NCBI GenBank assembly: GCA_963666755.2
Contig: CAXXGW010000008.1
Coordinates: forward strand, 1-64,000
Length of the DNA stretch: 64,000 bases
Direction: 5' to 3'
Source: CAXXOK01 sp963666755
Lineage (GTDB): Bacteria; Bacillota; Clostridia; Christensenellales; Aristaeellaceae
The notes below the pieces were generated by a model. That model saw nothing but the letters and a program-made list of their open reading frames with translations. It did no database searches and was not told the origin of the DNA. This document shows, one piece after another, positions 44,456 to 54,358 of this stretch. The stretch's first letter is position 1; every line of letters starts with the position of its first letter. The position numbers and the translations under genes are program-made.

Positions 44456-44698
44456 CTATAGCACATTTTTCTTGGGCAATGATTCCACAAACTCCGAAAT
44501 CGTTTTCTCTTCAAGACTTTCCAGATATTCAATGAAAACGGAGAACCGCTCGTATTCTGCAACAGAAAGCAATACCGCATCCGGCTGATTATTTTTTAAA
44601 ACAAATATCTTGCCGAAGCTTTCCGCCTTTTCCCTGCAGGCTTTATAATTCTTTATCATCTCCGAATTCGATACAATCGCTTTTGCCGGTATATTCAT
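44456..44698 (-). CDS. Phd/YefM-type antitoxin, no adjacent toxin
   Basis: 80 residues. MNIPAKAIVSNSEMIKNYKACREKAESFGKIFVLKNNQPDAVLLS is the Phd/YefM N-terminal DNA-binding fold, followed by AEYERF and an acidic, flexible tail. Such antitoxins repress their operon and neutralise RelE/Doc-type toxins, normally encoded just downstream. Here a hairpin and then the omega subunit gene follow; no toxin is seen on either side. Confidence 0.78.
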   Translation of the reverse strand: MNIPAKAIVSNSEMIKNYKACREKAESFGKIFVLKNNQPDAVLLSVAEYERFSVFIEYLESLEEKTISEFVESLPKKNVL

Positions 44699-44973
44699 TT
44701 GGAATTATCACTAATCCCCTACTACAATATAGTTATAGTATACACCAATAATAACAATATTTAAACATATTCTTCAAATAATTATTCAAATTATTTGAAA
44801 ACTGCATCCTCTTCTTAAGCCGCCCGGAGATACATGCCGATTCACAGCTTCCCGGACGGGCCCTCTCTTGGCGAACGGTCCCCGAATATATTGCCGGGCC
44901 GGCAGCCGGGCGCGCGCAGACGGCTTATATCCGCTCAACATTTAAAATGTTGCGGAAAAAAATAATAAGCATG

Positions 44974-45008
44974 TTGACAATATTATTTTAATAGTCTACG
45001 ATTGTAGA
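44974..45008 (+). promoter_or_regulatory. blaI promoter with overlapping BlaI-type operator
   Basis: TTGACA (44974-44979), 17-bp spacer, TACGAT (44997-45002). The dyad TCTACGATTGTAGA (44995-45008) covers the -10 box and resembles the TACA-N2-TGTA half-sites of BlaI/MecI operators. Suggests BlaI autorepression. Confidence 0.75.
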
Positions 45009-45062
45009 TGTAATGTAATACTATTCAACATGAAACACAATTCTGTATGGGGGAATGCCGGT

Positions 45063-45449
45063 ATGAAGGAAACATTATCGAAGCAGGAATGGATTCTAAT
45101 GGAGACGCTATGGCAGAAAAATCCCTTATTCCTCTCCGAACTCATGGAGGCGGCCTCGGCCTCCGTCGACTGGAACCGCAGCAGCTATTTAACGTATCTG
45201 AAACGGATGACGGACAAAGGGCTGATCGGCTATAAGACCGTCAGCGGCAACCGCTGTTATTGCCCCCTCGTTCAGCGCGAAGACTGCATCGAAAACGAAA
45301 GCAGCTATATACTCTCCAAACTGACGGAGGACAGCGCCCGCCTTCTGCTCGTGAGCATGATCCAAAAAAGCGGCTTATCGGAAAAGGATATGAAAGAATT
45401 GCAGGAGCTGATTCTAAAGCTCGGCGGCGATTCGGAAAAGGAGGAATAA
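45063..45449 (+). CDS. blaI: BlaI/MecI/CopY-family transcriptional repressor
   Basis: 128 residues. Winged helix about 3-75 (LSKQEWILMETLWQKNPLFLSELMEAASASVDWNRSSYLTYLKRMTDKGLIGYK in pattern) and a C-terminal dimerisation helix bundle. In characterised systems BlaI is inactivated through the M56 sensor BlaR1. ATG 45063 is preferred to 45030 because GGGGG lies 9 nt upstream. The stop TAA directly abuts the ATG of the first M56 gene, so the two are translationally coupled. Confidence 0.88.
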   Translation: MKETLSKQEWILMETLWQKNPLFLSELMEAASASVDWNRSSYLTYLKRMTDKGLIGYKTVSGNRCYCPLVQREDCIENESSYILSKLTEDSARLLLVSMIQKSGLSEKDMKELQELILKLGGDSEKEE

Positions 45450-47840
45450 ATGGGACTCCTCACTGCCCTTCTCGAGATCACGATCTATTCCGGTATTATC
45501 TTCGCAGCTACGATGCTCCTGAAAAAGTGCTTTAAGAATAAACTGTCGCCGCGCCTGCACTATCTCGTCTGGCTGGTCCTGGTCCTGCGGCTGATGCTGC
45601 CCGTTACGCTGAATAGCCCAATCCATTTCTTTTCCGCCCCCGCCGCAGTGCAGAATGGCGCCGCTGCACAGCAAACCGTGACGCCATCTTCCTCCGGCGT
45701 ACAGGGAACGGAAACCGCAGACAACCCGGGCCTCCAGATACCGGGTTCCTATCAGCTGGGGCGCACCGGCGCGGATGTGATGCCATCTCTCTCCCTACAG
45801 CAGTCCCCGCCATTTCCGGTTGTACCGGTTATGTTTGCTGTATGGCTCGCGGGCACGGTGCTGTTTCTATCGTATTTTATCATTCTCTATTTCAACTTAC
45901 GGTTAAAGCTCCGCAGAAATGCGCAGCCCCCGTCAAAAAAGCTTTTATCATTATTCGAAGAAGTCAAATCAGAACTGAGAATCAAAGCAACCATAAAAAT
46001 CGTCTGCACGTATGAGTACGGCGCCCCCGCCCTGCTCTTCCCGAAGACGGTCACGATGCCCGTCGAAACGCTCGTTTCGATGGACGATGAACAGATCAGA
46101 TTCGCGCTGCGCCATGAGCTGACGCATTTCAGGCGCAGAGATCAGTTCATGAACATACTGCTCTCCTTCCTGAATTCCATCTATTGGTTCAACCCGTTCG
46201 TGTGGCTCGCTTTTAACCAGATGCGTTCCGACATGGAAGTCGCGTGCGACAGCATGGTCGTAAAAAAACTCGCTCCCGCGCAGCGAAACCGGTACGCCTC
46301 ATTGATCGTGAGCCTCTTTGCGCGTCCGGCGCACAGAAAGATAGCGCTCGGCATGGCGCAGGGCGATACGAAAAGGGTTGCCGAAAAGCGTGTCCGCGGC
46401 ATCTATATGAACGGCAAAAGCAAGATAAGCGGCAAGCTCGTTTCTCTCCTGCTCGCCGCCGTTTTGTTTGTCGCCTGCTTCACGACCTCGTGCCAGCCAA
46501 ACCCTGAACACGAAATCGTCGTCGGGAAAGGGAATAGCAACGAAACTGTGCAGCAGCAGGCGGCGGCAACACCGTATCAGATAACGCAGCACTGGAAGGA
46601 AGACGCGCCCATCACGTTAAACGACCTGACCGTCACGATCGACGCGGACGTCGTCATGCCTAATGCCGCAAAATATCCGGTGATCCGCGTGAAAGACAAG
46701 CGCTTTACGCAGGAGGAAGCGGATCAGATCATTACCGTGTTGTCGGAAGGAAAACAACTGTATTCAAGTAAGGAAACAAGGGAGGAATTAGAAGAATACC
46801 TGGTTAAATACAGGGCTGAACTCGCTCGGCTCAAAGAGGAGGAGCCTGATTCACACTTGATTGATATCACTGAACGAAATATAGCGGATGTTGAAAAGCG
46901 GATTCAGGAACTCCCGGAACAGCCTGTATCAGAGCCTCCTGTGACGACTTTTCAAGACACCGGGGATGGTTTTGAGCGAGTCCTGGTACGCGCGGATCTT
47001 GGGCAGACGGAATTGGCATACATATCGATACAAAATGGATTCAATACCGTCACGAAATATGGATTCGCATTTGCATCCAGCGGAGTAATGCTTGCAAACG
47101 GCGCATGCTATGATGCGTACAATCCCGATAAACATGAAGCAACTGCGGAAAACGGTGTGCCAAGAGGGATCATAACGACAAGGGAACAGGCGATTGCACA
47201 AGCCGAGGAGATGATAGCTAGACTCGGCATACCTGATATGCAACTTGCGGTCATAAGGCCGGCGTATCTCTCGACTGGTGTTAATAATAATGTTGCTGAG
47301 GACGTGCAGGGCTGGCAGTTGTCATTTACGCGCCAGGTGGAAGGCATCCCTGTTTCGCTTTATAAAGATAATTCCGCAAGCACCGTTCTTGGCGCAATGG
47401 CGTATGGCGGATATAATGCAGATTTTTCGTACGAAAGTGTCACCATTCAAATTGACGATACGGGGGTCAAATTCATGCGTTTGTCGGGCCCGATGGAGCT
47501 TTTGGATACAATCAACGAAAACGCAAAACTGCTCCCGTTTGCCGATATACAGCGGCGGATTAAAGAACAGCTGCCAATAAGGTACGTGTACATGAGCCGC
47601 GGAACGGAAGTAACGCAGGTGTATGCGACGGGCATCCAGCTCGGGTATATGCGTGTGCGGGTCAAGGATACGCAGAACGATTATATGCTTGTTCCTGTAT
47701 GGGAGGTATACGGTTATACCGATGAAACGAGCTGGATGTTCAGCGGTAAAGAGAAAACAAACCCGCAGAACTTTATTGAAACGCTGCTCACCCTTAACGC
47801 CATGGACGGTAGCGTGATAGACAGGAACTTAGGGTATTGA
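45450..47840 (+). CDS. M56 (BlaR1/MecR1-like) sensor peptidase fused to a DUF6034-like module, copy 1
   Basis: 796 residues. Helices about 8-25, 37-55 and 125-150; the M56 zinc motif RHELTHFRRRD with His222, Glu223 and His226, then MRSDMEVACDS with the downstream acidic ligand; a fourth hydrophobic segment at about 330-350 ending in TTSCQPNP. The remaining about 440 residues lie outside the membrane and match the DUF6034-type lipoproteins encoded downstream, replacing the penicillin-binding domain of BlaR1. The segment before the Cys looks like a lipoprotein signal. AAGGAGG is about 5 nt before ATG 45450. Probably senses an envelope signal and relieves BlaI repression; the ligand is unknown. 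Confidence 0.82.
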   Translation: MGLLTALLEITIYSGIIFAATMLLKKCFKNKLSPRLHYLVWLVLVLRLMLPVTLNSPIHFFSAPAAVQNGAAAQQTVTPSSSGVQGTETADNPGLQIPGSYQLGRTGADVMPSLSLQQSPPFPVVPVMFAVWLAGTVLFLSYFIILYFNLRLKLRRNAQPPSKKLLSLFEEVKSELRIKATIKIVCTYEYGAPALLFPKTVTMPVETLVSMDDEQIRFALRHELTHFRRRDQFMNILLSFLNSIYWFNPFVWLAFNQMRSDMEVACDSMVVKKLAPAQRNRYASLIVSLFARPAHRKIALGMAQGDTKRVAEKRVRGIYMNGKSKISGKLVSLLLAAVLFVACFTTSCQPNPEHEIVVGKGNSNETVQQQAAATPYQITQHWKEDAPITLNDLTVTIDADVVMPNAAKYPVIRVKDKRFTQEEADQIITVLSEGKQLYSSKETREELEEYLVKYRAELARLKEEEPDSHLIDITERNIADVEKRIQELPEQPVSEPPVTTFQDTGDGFERVLVRADLGQTELAYISIQNGFNTVTKYGFAFASSGVMLANGACYDAYNPDKHEATAENGVPRGIITTREQAIAQAEEMIARLGIPDMQLAVIRPAYLSTGVNNNVAEDVQGWQLSFTRQVEGIPVSLYKDNSASTVLGAMAYGGYNADFSYESVTIQIDDTGVKFMRLSGPMELLDTINENAKLLPFADIQRRIKEQLPIRYVYMSRGTEVTQVYATGIQLGYMRVRVKDTQNDYMLVPVWEVYGYTDETSWMFSGKEKTNPQNFIETLLTLNAMDGSVIDRNLGY

Positions 47841-47960
47841 TCCAGTAACAGAGCGGGTATCATGCAAGGCAAGGTGCGGAGGCACATTGAGCAAGCTGAG
47901 AGAAACATAAAGGACGGTTCGCCATTTTTCTCCCATATAATCCAAGAGGAGGTAATCAGA

Positions 47961-48695
47961 ATGGATTTGGAAAGACATAACGAAGGTATTGGCAGGCAGG
48001 AAACGGAACAGCCGGCGGTTGCAAAAGAAGATCGAAAAAACAGATTTAAGCCCGGCCGCAAAGAAAAGAATAAAAAGATGATCCTTTTTTGGATACTCAT
48101 AGCCATTCCCGTTATCGTTTTTGCTTTTTTGATTCCTCGTATCACTTCGCAGGTACAAAATGACACCGCCGCCCGCATCCATAAGGCGCTCTCGGAGCAT
48201 CCCGGGCTGATTGAAGATAACTGTTCGGTCAGCTATGAATACTACCAAAGCATTCTCGGGAAAGGCGGAACCGGCTATGTAGCCGTAGCGCGGGTAACAC
48301 TCAACTGCAAGGAAGGCGCGCAGTTTCAAGGTTCCGAAACAGATGAGATCAAAAATATTTTCGTCCAGGATATCGAAAGCCGGAGCATACTCGGGACCCA
48401 GGTCAAAATAATTACCCCGGTGACGCTCACGTTTAAAGACGGCACCGCCGCCACGTTCTGCCAGGACTCCTTCGCCTTATCCGACAGCGGCCAAAACGGC
48501 GGTATCATCAGCACGGAATATTATGAGCCGTGTGCCCCGCCTTGGGGCGGCATCGTAGTGTCGGCCGCCATCGCTCTCGTATTCTGGGCGGTTGCCTTAG
48601 GGTATTACAAGAAAAAAATCAAAATAACGAATGAGCTGACCGACATATACAATGAGGGCGGCCTCCACAAGATGACCCATATCCAGAAATACTGA
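47961..48695 (+). CDS. Two-helix membrane protein between the M56 genes, unknown function
   Basis: 244 residues. A charged cytoplasmic N-terminus (about 1-38), helix at about 41-60 (ILFWILIAIPVIVFAFLI), an extracytoplasmic domain of about 135 residues (SVSYEYYQSILGKGGTGYVAVARVTL in pattern), a second helix at about 200-220 and a short cytoplasmic tail. ATG 47961 has GAGGAGG 8 nt upstream. Co-directional with the M56 genes and likely in the same operon. I do not recognise a family. Confidence 0.65.
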   Translation: MDLERHNEGIGRQETEQPAVAKEDRKNRFKPGRKEKNKKMILFWILIAIPVIVFAFLIPRITSQVQNDTAARIHKALSEHPGLIEDNCSVSYEYYQSILGKGGTGYVAVARVTLNCKEGAQFQGSETDEIKNIFVQDIESRSILGTQVKIITPVTLTFKDGTAATFCQDSFALSDSGQNGGIISTEYYEPCAPPWGGIVVSAAIALVFWAVALGYYKKKIKITNELTDIYNEGGLHKMTHIQKY

Positions 48696-48853
48696 CAAGT
48701 TTTCAGCACCCCGCTGCCCTGCCCAACACCAGCGGCAGCTCCAGGCTGGTCATTCATGCGTTGGGCAGGCCCTATGGAGCTGTTGAGACCATATAAATGC
48801 CGGTAAAGGCAAGGGAAAAAGCAAAAATGGTTTCGTAAGAACGGAGGAATAAA

Positions 48854-51220
48854 ATGGCGGTTTTAAACACCCTTCTCGAGATCACGATCTATTCCGGTAT
48901 TATCTTCGCAGCCACAATGCTCCTGAAAAAGTGCTTTAAGAATAAACTGTCGCCGCGCCTGCACTATCTCGTCTGGCTGGTTTTAATTCTCCGGCTGATG
49001 TTGCCTGTTACGCTGAATAGCCCAATCCATTTCTTTTCCGTTCCCGCCGCGGCGCAGAATGAAACCGCATCGCAGCAGACCGTAACGCCATCTCCAGATG
49101 GCATACCGGGAACGGAGGCCGCGAACAATCCGGGCTTTCAGATACCGGGCCTCTACAGCCAGGGGTACCCCGCCGCCGGCGCGATCCCGTCTCTGCCCGT
49201 ACAGCAGTCCCCGACATTTCCGGTTGTACCGGTCATGTTTGCTGTATGGCTCGCGGGCGCGGTGCTTTTTCTATCCTATTTCACAATCCTCTATTTCACT
49301 TTACGGCTGAAAATCCGCAGAAACGCGCAGCCCCCGTCAAAAAAACTTTTATCATTATTCGAAGAAGTCAAATCAGAACTGGGAATCAAAGCAACCATAA
49401 AAATCGTCTGCACGTATGAGTACGGCGTCCCCGCCCTGCTCTTCCCGAAGACGGTCACGATGCCCGTCGAAACGCTCGTTTCGATGGACGATGAACAGAT
49501 CAGATTCGCGCTGTGCCATGAGCTGACGCATTTCAGGCGCGGCGACCAGATCATGAATATATTACTCTCCGTGCTTAATGCAATATACTGGTTCAACCCG
49601 TTTATCTGGCTCGCTTTCCGCCAGATCCGCTCCGATATGGAAGTCGCGTGCGACAGCATGGTCGTAAAAAAACTCGCTCCCGCGCAGCGCAACCGGTACG
49701 CCTCATTGATCGTGAGCCTCTTTGCGCGTCCGGCGCCCAGAAAGATAGCGCTCGGCATGGCGCAGGGCGATACGAAAAAAGCGGCCGAGAAGCGTGTCCG
49801 CGGCATCTATATGAACGGCAAAAGCAGAATAAGCGGCAAGCTCGTTTCCATACTGCTCGCCGCCGTTTTGTTTGTCGCCTGCTTCACGACATCCTGCCAG
49901 CCCAACCCCGACCACGAAATCGTCGTCGGCAAAGGCAACAGCAATGAAAATGCCCAGCAGGCCGCCGCAACACCGTATCAGGCAACGCAGCACTGGAAGG
50001 AAGATACGCCCATCACGTTAAACGGCCTGACCGTCACGATCGACGCGGACGTCTCCATGCCGAGCGCAGAAAAGTATCCCGTGATCCGCGTGAAAGATAA
50101 AGTGTTCACGCAGGAGGAAGCGGATAAGATCATCGCCGTGCTGTCTCAGGGAAAGCAGTTATATTCAGCTACGCAGACAAAGGAGGATCTGGAGCAGGAT
50201 CTGATCGCATATAAGGCTGAACTCGAGCGGTATAATAAGGAAAACGCCGGCGAACAGCTGATTTCCTTAACGGAGCTGATGATAAAGGATATAGAAGAAC
50301 AGATCAAGGCGCTGCCCGAGAAGGAAGTCATAGAGCCGCCGTCGACCACATTTCAGAAGACCGGCGTCGGTGCAGGAGCAATTTTCGTGCGTGCAGACCT
50401 GGGGAAAGCGCAGAAAGCGCTGATAGCTATCGAAAACAAGACTGCGGAATGGCCAAATTCCTCGAGGCTGGAATTCTATAATGGCCCCAACTACTGGCCG
50501 TACAACATGGAGAAGCATGAAGTGCTTCCGGAAAACAGTACGCCGAAGGGCATCCAAACGACACAAGAGCAGGCAACCGCCCAGGCGCAATCAATGATCG
50601 AAAAGCTCGGTATACAAAATATGCAGCTTGCCGTCGTACGCCCGGCTTATCTTTCAAGTTTTGACAACAATCATCAAACCGAAGACGTACAATGCTGGCA
50701 GCTGACATATGCGCGCCAGTTACAAGGAATCCCCGTTTCAATCTATAAGGAAGATGATGCCTTCATCATGCCGGTGGCAATCGGTTATGGGGCATATAAT
50801 TCAGGTTTTACCTGTGAAACGCTCACAGTCCAGGTGGACGATACGGGAATCGTGCTGTTCTTATGGGCCGGTTCAATGGAACTTTTGGACACCATCAACG
50901 AAAATGCAAAGCTTTTGCCGTTTGCAGACATCCAGCAGCGGATCAAAGAACAGCTGCCAATCAAATTTACGAACCCGAAGGCAAGGAACGCCACGTTTGT
51001 GCAGGTAACAAACGTTCAGCTTGGCCTGGCCCGTGTGCGGATCAAGGACGCGAAGGACGATTATATGCTCATCCCCGTCTGGGACGTGTACGGCTATAAC
51101 GACGCGACAAGCCCGTATATCAGCGGCAAAGCGAAAACAAACCCGCAGGACCTCATTGAAACGCTGCTCACGGTCAACGCCATGGACGGCAGCGTAATAG
51201 ACAGGAGCCTAGGGTATTGA
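48854..51220 (+). CDS. M56 sensor peptidase fused to a DUF6034-like module, copy 2
   Basis: 788 residues, a tandem paralogue of 45450-47840 with near-identical DNA over most of the M56 part. Zinc motif HELTH with His222 in the same position (CHELTHFRRGDQ), the same fourth helix and TTSCQPNPDHE junction. The outer module diverges in its centre and converges again at its end (NPQDLIETLLTVNAMDGSVID). ATG 48854 has GGAGG 8 nt upstream. No second BlaI gene precedes it. Presence of two intact sensors suggests different inducers for one repressor. Confidence 0.82.
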   Translation: MAVLNTLLEITIYSGIIFAATMLLKKCFKNKLSPRLHYLVWLVLILRLMLPVTLNSPIHFFSVPAAAQNETASQQTVTPSPDGIPGTEAANNPGFQIPGLYSQGYPAAGAIPSLPVQQSPTFPVVPVMFAVWLAGAVLFLSYFTILYFTLRLKIRRNAQPPSKKLLSLFEEVKSELGIKATIKIVCTYEYGVPALLFPKTVTMPVETLVSMDDEQIRFALCHELTHFRRGDQIMNILLSVLNAIYWFNPFIWLAFRQIRSDMEVACDSMVVKKLAPAQRNRYASLIVSLFARPAPRKIALGMAQGDTKKAAEKRVRGIYMNGKSRISGKLVSILLAAVLFVACFTTSCQPNPDHEIVVGKGNSNENAQQAAATPYQATQHWKEDTPITLNGLTVTIDADVSMPSAEKYPVIRVKDKVFTQEEADKIIAVLSQGKQLYSATQTKEDLEQDLIAYKAELERYNKENAGEQLISLTELMIKDIEEQIKALPEKEVIEPPSTTFQKTGVGAGAIFVRADLGKAQKALIAIENKTAEWPNSSRLEFYNGPNYWPYNMEKHEVLPENSTPKGIQTTQEQATAQAQSMIEKLGIQNMQLAVVRPAYLSSFDNNHQTEDVQCWQLTYARQLQGIPVSIYKEDDAFIMPVAIGYGAYNSGFTCETLTVQVDDTGIVLFLWAGSMELLDTINENAKLLPFADIQQRIKEQLPIKFTNPKARNATFVQVTNVQLGLARVRIKDAKDDYMLIPVWDVYGYNDATSPYISGKAKTNPQDLIETLLTVNAMDGSVIDRSLGY

Positions 51221-51370
51221 TAATTTACTAGATTAAAGTAACGAGTTATGAATTTGATAAACTTTTGCTGGTAGAATAATAAAGGCAAGAAGGTTTTTTA
51301 TAAATAAAAGAAACGCTGACGCTGTTTGTGCTTGACTTAAACGGATTGATTAAGTTGGGAGGAACTCAAG

Positions 51371-52789
51371 TTGACAAGAAAGCATTTGAAGCTATTTTTT
51401 ATGTCGCTGATTTTGTTGCTTCTGGCGCTTGTATATGGCTGCCAGCCGACCCCGGACAAACCGGCCGTGGTAGGCAAAAATAATCAGAATACGCAGCAGC
51501 AGGCGACCGAAGAACCGTACGAAGCGCCGCAGCACTGGAAGGAAGACGCGCCCATCACGCTGAACACCCTGACCGTCACAATCGACGCGGACATTTCCAT
51601 GCCGGACGTAACAAAGTATCCCGTGGTCCATGTGAAAGACAAACGCTTCACGCAGGAGGAGGCCGATAAAATAGTGGCCGAATTGTCCCAGGGCAAGAAG
51701 CTCTATCCGAATAAGAACACAAGGGAAGAATTGGAACGATCTTTGATTTCATGCAAAGCGGAACTCGAACGCCTTAAAAGAGAGTCTCCCGATTCGCCCG
51801 TAATTCCGCTTGACGAGGGGATGATCTCAGCGTATGAAAAGGAGATACAGGCGCTGCCCGAAAAGGAAACGGAAGAGCCCGCCGTGACGGCTTTGCATAA
51901 GATAGAGTATGTCAATGAAGCGGGAGATTTTTCATGGGAAGCGGAACAGGTGCGCGTGGACCTCGGGAAACCGGAGCGTGCGGTTATAGATATTTCCAAT
52001 GGCTTTCTGGCATATCCTTCCTCCTCGCACATGCAATTTGTAAATGGGTCGGCGTATACTGCCTATAGCCCTAAAAAGCATGAAGTACCCCCTGAGAACA
52101 CCGCGCCGAAAGGCGTTGCAACGACGAAAGAACAGGCTACGGCAATGGCGCAGGACATGATCGAAAAATTTGGCATAACCGATATGCGCCTGGCGGTCGT
52201 AAGACCCTCCTACCTTATCGTGCCGTATGGCAGCAACGACGTTTCCGAAGACGTACAGGCGTGGCAGCTGATCTATACGCGCCAGGTGGGCGGCGTCCCG
52301 CTTTCGTTCTATAAAGACAATATGGCCAGCTATCTTGGCGGGGGGAGTGCATATGGGGCGTATAATTCAGATTTTACGAACGAATCGGTCGTCGTTCAGG
52401 TCGACGACACGGGTGTCGTATACTTCGGCTGGTGGGGTCCCATGGAACTTCTGGATACGATCAACGGCAACGCAAAGCTGCTTCCGTTTGCCGATATACA
52501 GCAGCGGATCAAGGAACAGGTGCCGAAAGCATACGTGTATTCAAAAATGGGAACGAAGACCACCGAGGTACACGTAACGGATATCGAGCTTGGCCTGACG
52601 CGCGTACGGATCAAGGATACAGCAAATGACTTCATGCTCATCCCCACGTGGACCGTGTACGGATACAACGACGAAACGAGCTGGATGTACAGCGGCAAAG
52701 CAAAAACGAACCCGCAGAACTTTATTGAAACGCTGCTCACCCTCAACGCCATGGACGGCAGCGTGATAGACAGGCACCTTGGGTATTGA
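51371..52789 (+). CDS. DUF6034-like lipoprotein 1
   Basis: 472 residues. Signal peptide with lipobox VYGC (Cys about 24), then CQPTPDKPAVVGKNNQ, a conserved N-terminal part (PQHWKEDAPITLNTLTVTIDAD, FTQEEADKIV), a coiled-coil-like stretch (about 115-165), a variable centre, and a conserved C-terminus ending NPQNFIETLLTLNAMDGSVID. Membrane-anchored outside the cell. Start is TTG 51371 with GGGAGG 8 nt upstream. Same domain as the outer part of the M56 fusions. DUF6034 membership is from memory of the family's QPTP...VVGK and HWKE patterns. Confidence 0.72.
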   Translation: MTRKHLKLFFMSLILLLLALVYGCQPTPDKPAVVGKNNQNTQQQATEEPYEAPQHWKEDAPITLNTLTVTIDADISMPDVTKYPVVHVKDKRFTQEEADKIVAELSQGKKLYPNKNTREELERSLISCKAELERLKRESPDSPVIPLDEGMISAYEKEIQALPEKETEEPAVTALHKIEYVNEAGDFSWEAEQVRVDLGKPERAVIDISNGFLAYPSSSHMQFVNGSAYTAYSPKKHEVPPENTAPKGVATTKEQATAMAQDMIEKFGITDMRLAVVRPSYLIVPYGSNDVSEDVQAWQLIYTRQVGGVPLSFYKDNMASYLGGGSAYGAYNSDFTNESVVVQVDDTGVVYFGWWGPMELLDTINGNAKLLPFADIQQRIKEQVPKAYVYSKMGTKTTEVHVTDIELGLTRVRIKDTANDFMLIPTWTVYGYNDETSWMYSGKAKTNPQNFIETLLTLNAMDGSVIDRHLGY

Positions 52790-52889
52790 ACAAGAATCTA
52801 CCGAATTGGCAATTACGCATAATCACAATGCGGATGTTGAACAAAGCGATGGCAGCACCGCAGGATATGCAAATCAGGAGGGATACGAA

Positions 52890-54305
52890 ATGGCAAAAAA
52901 GCATATAAGATTCATTGCACTGTGTCTGGCGGTATTGTTATTGGCGTCCGTTTGCGGCTGCCAGCCGACGCCGGATAAACCCGCCGTTGTAGGCAAAAAT
53001 AATCAGGATATGCAGCAGCAGGCGGCCGAAGCGCCGTATGAAGCGCCGCAGCACTGGAAGGAAGATACGCCCATCACGTTAAACGATCTGACCGTCACGA
53101 TCGACGCGGACGTCTCCATGCCAAGCGCAGAAAAGTATCCCGTGATCCGCGTGAAAGACAAAGTGTTCACGCAGGAGGAAGCGGATAAGATCATCGCCGT
53201 GCTGTCGGAAGGGAAGCAGCTCTACAGCGGCACCATAATCACCAGGGCCGACGTGGAGCATGCTTTAATCGAATACAAAAAAGAATTGCAGCATGTGAAA
53301 GACGCGGACGTTTCGGAGTTCGGCAGTGAAGAGGTCAGGCAGTCAAAGATAGCCGTCTATGAGCTGATGATCAAGGATGCCGAAAAGCAGCTGAACAGCC
53401 TGCCGAAAACGGCCGTGGAGGAACCGCCAGTCACAACATTTCAGGATACCGATATTGGCAAGATCATACGGCTGCGCGCCGATTTAGGAAAAGCAGACAA
53501 GGCATATATTACTTTATTCAACGGCGGCCAATGGTCGTCATCCGCCATCATCACTTTTAATAACGGCACCTTATATACTGCCTATAACACGGAAAAGCAC
53601 GAGCTGCTGAATGAGGCCGGAGTACCCAAAGGTGTCAAAACAACAAAAGAGCAGGCAGCAGCCCAGGCGCAGTCGATGCTCGAAAAGGTTGGCATATCCG
53701 GCATGCAGCTTGCCCTGATCCGGCCCGCCTACCGAATGGTAGACGCGAACAAAGTGTCGGAAGACCTGCAGGGCTGGGAGGTATTCTTTACGCGGAAGGT
53801 TGAAGGTATACCCGTTATGTTATTTAGAAATATGCAAGGAAACGAATTAAGTACAAATTATTGTAGTAGCAATAAATATACTTCATCTTTCTACTATGAA
53901 CAGGTTTCTTTTAACATTGACGATACGGGTATAACAAGTATGCAATGGAGCGGCGCAATGGATATGCAGGAAAAACTCAACGAAAACGCGAAGCTTCTTG
54001 CGTTCGGCGACATACAGCAGAAAATCAAAGATCAGCTAATCTATCGATATGCCAAACCTATTAAAGGAAAATCAGTTGCAACCGAGGTGCATGCGTCAAA
54101 CATCAAACTTGAGTATATGCGCGTGCGGGTCAAGGATACGCAAAACGATTTTATGCTGATTCCCGTTTGGAATGTGTACGGATATAATGATGCAACGGAA
54201 ATGATAAGCGGGAAACAGAAGACAAACCCGCAGAACTTTATCGAAACGCTGCTTACGGTCAACGCCATGGACGGCAGCGTAATCGACCCGTATGCGGGAT
54301 ATTAA
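52890..54305 (+). CDS. DUF6034-like lipoprotein 2
   Basis: 471 residues. Lipobox VCGC (Cys about 23), CQPTPDKPAVVGKNNQD, then the same module: PQHWKEDTPITLNDLTVTIDADVSMPSAEKYPVI in pattern, and C-terminal NPQNFIETLLTVNAMDGSVID. ATG 52890 was chosen over the longer frame from 52779 because AGGAGGG is about 6 nt upstream and a signal peptide follows. The centre (about 230-380) differs from its paralogues, with an AT-rich stretch at about 53810-53900 that suggests a recombined segment. Confidence 0.72.
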   Translation: MAKKHIRFIALCLAVLLLASVCGCQPTPDKPAVVGKNNQDMQQQAAEAPYEAPQHWKEDTPITLNDLTVTIDADVSMPSAEKYPVIRVKDKVFTQEEADKIIAVLSEGKQLYSGTIITRADVEHALIEYKKELQHVKDADVSEFGSEEVRQSKIAVYELMIKDAEKQLNSLPKTAVEEPPVTTFQDTDIGKIIRLRADLGKADKAYITLFNGGQWSSSAIITFNNGTLYTAYNTEKHELLNEAGVPKGVKTTKEQAAAQAQSMLEKVGISGMQLALIRPAYRMVDANKVSEDLQGWEVFFTRKVEGIPVMLFRNMQGNELSTNYCSSNKYTSSFYYEQVSFNIDDTGITSMQWSGAMDMQEKLNENAKLLAFGDIQQKIKDQLIYRYAKPIKGKSVATEVHASNIKLEYMRVRVKDTQNDFMLIPVWNVYGYNDATEMISGKQKTNPQNFIETLLTVNAMDGSVIDPYAGY

Positions 54306-54358
54306 ACCTTATGTATAGGCTGGGGGAAACGAATTAAACAAGCCAAGAGGTGTGCGCT

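Noticed and set aside
48714..48780. Terminator between the two-helix protein and the second M56 gene
   Set aside because: GCCCTGCCCAAC / GTTGGGCAGG can pair but the loop is long and no T-run follows; not called.
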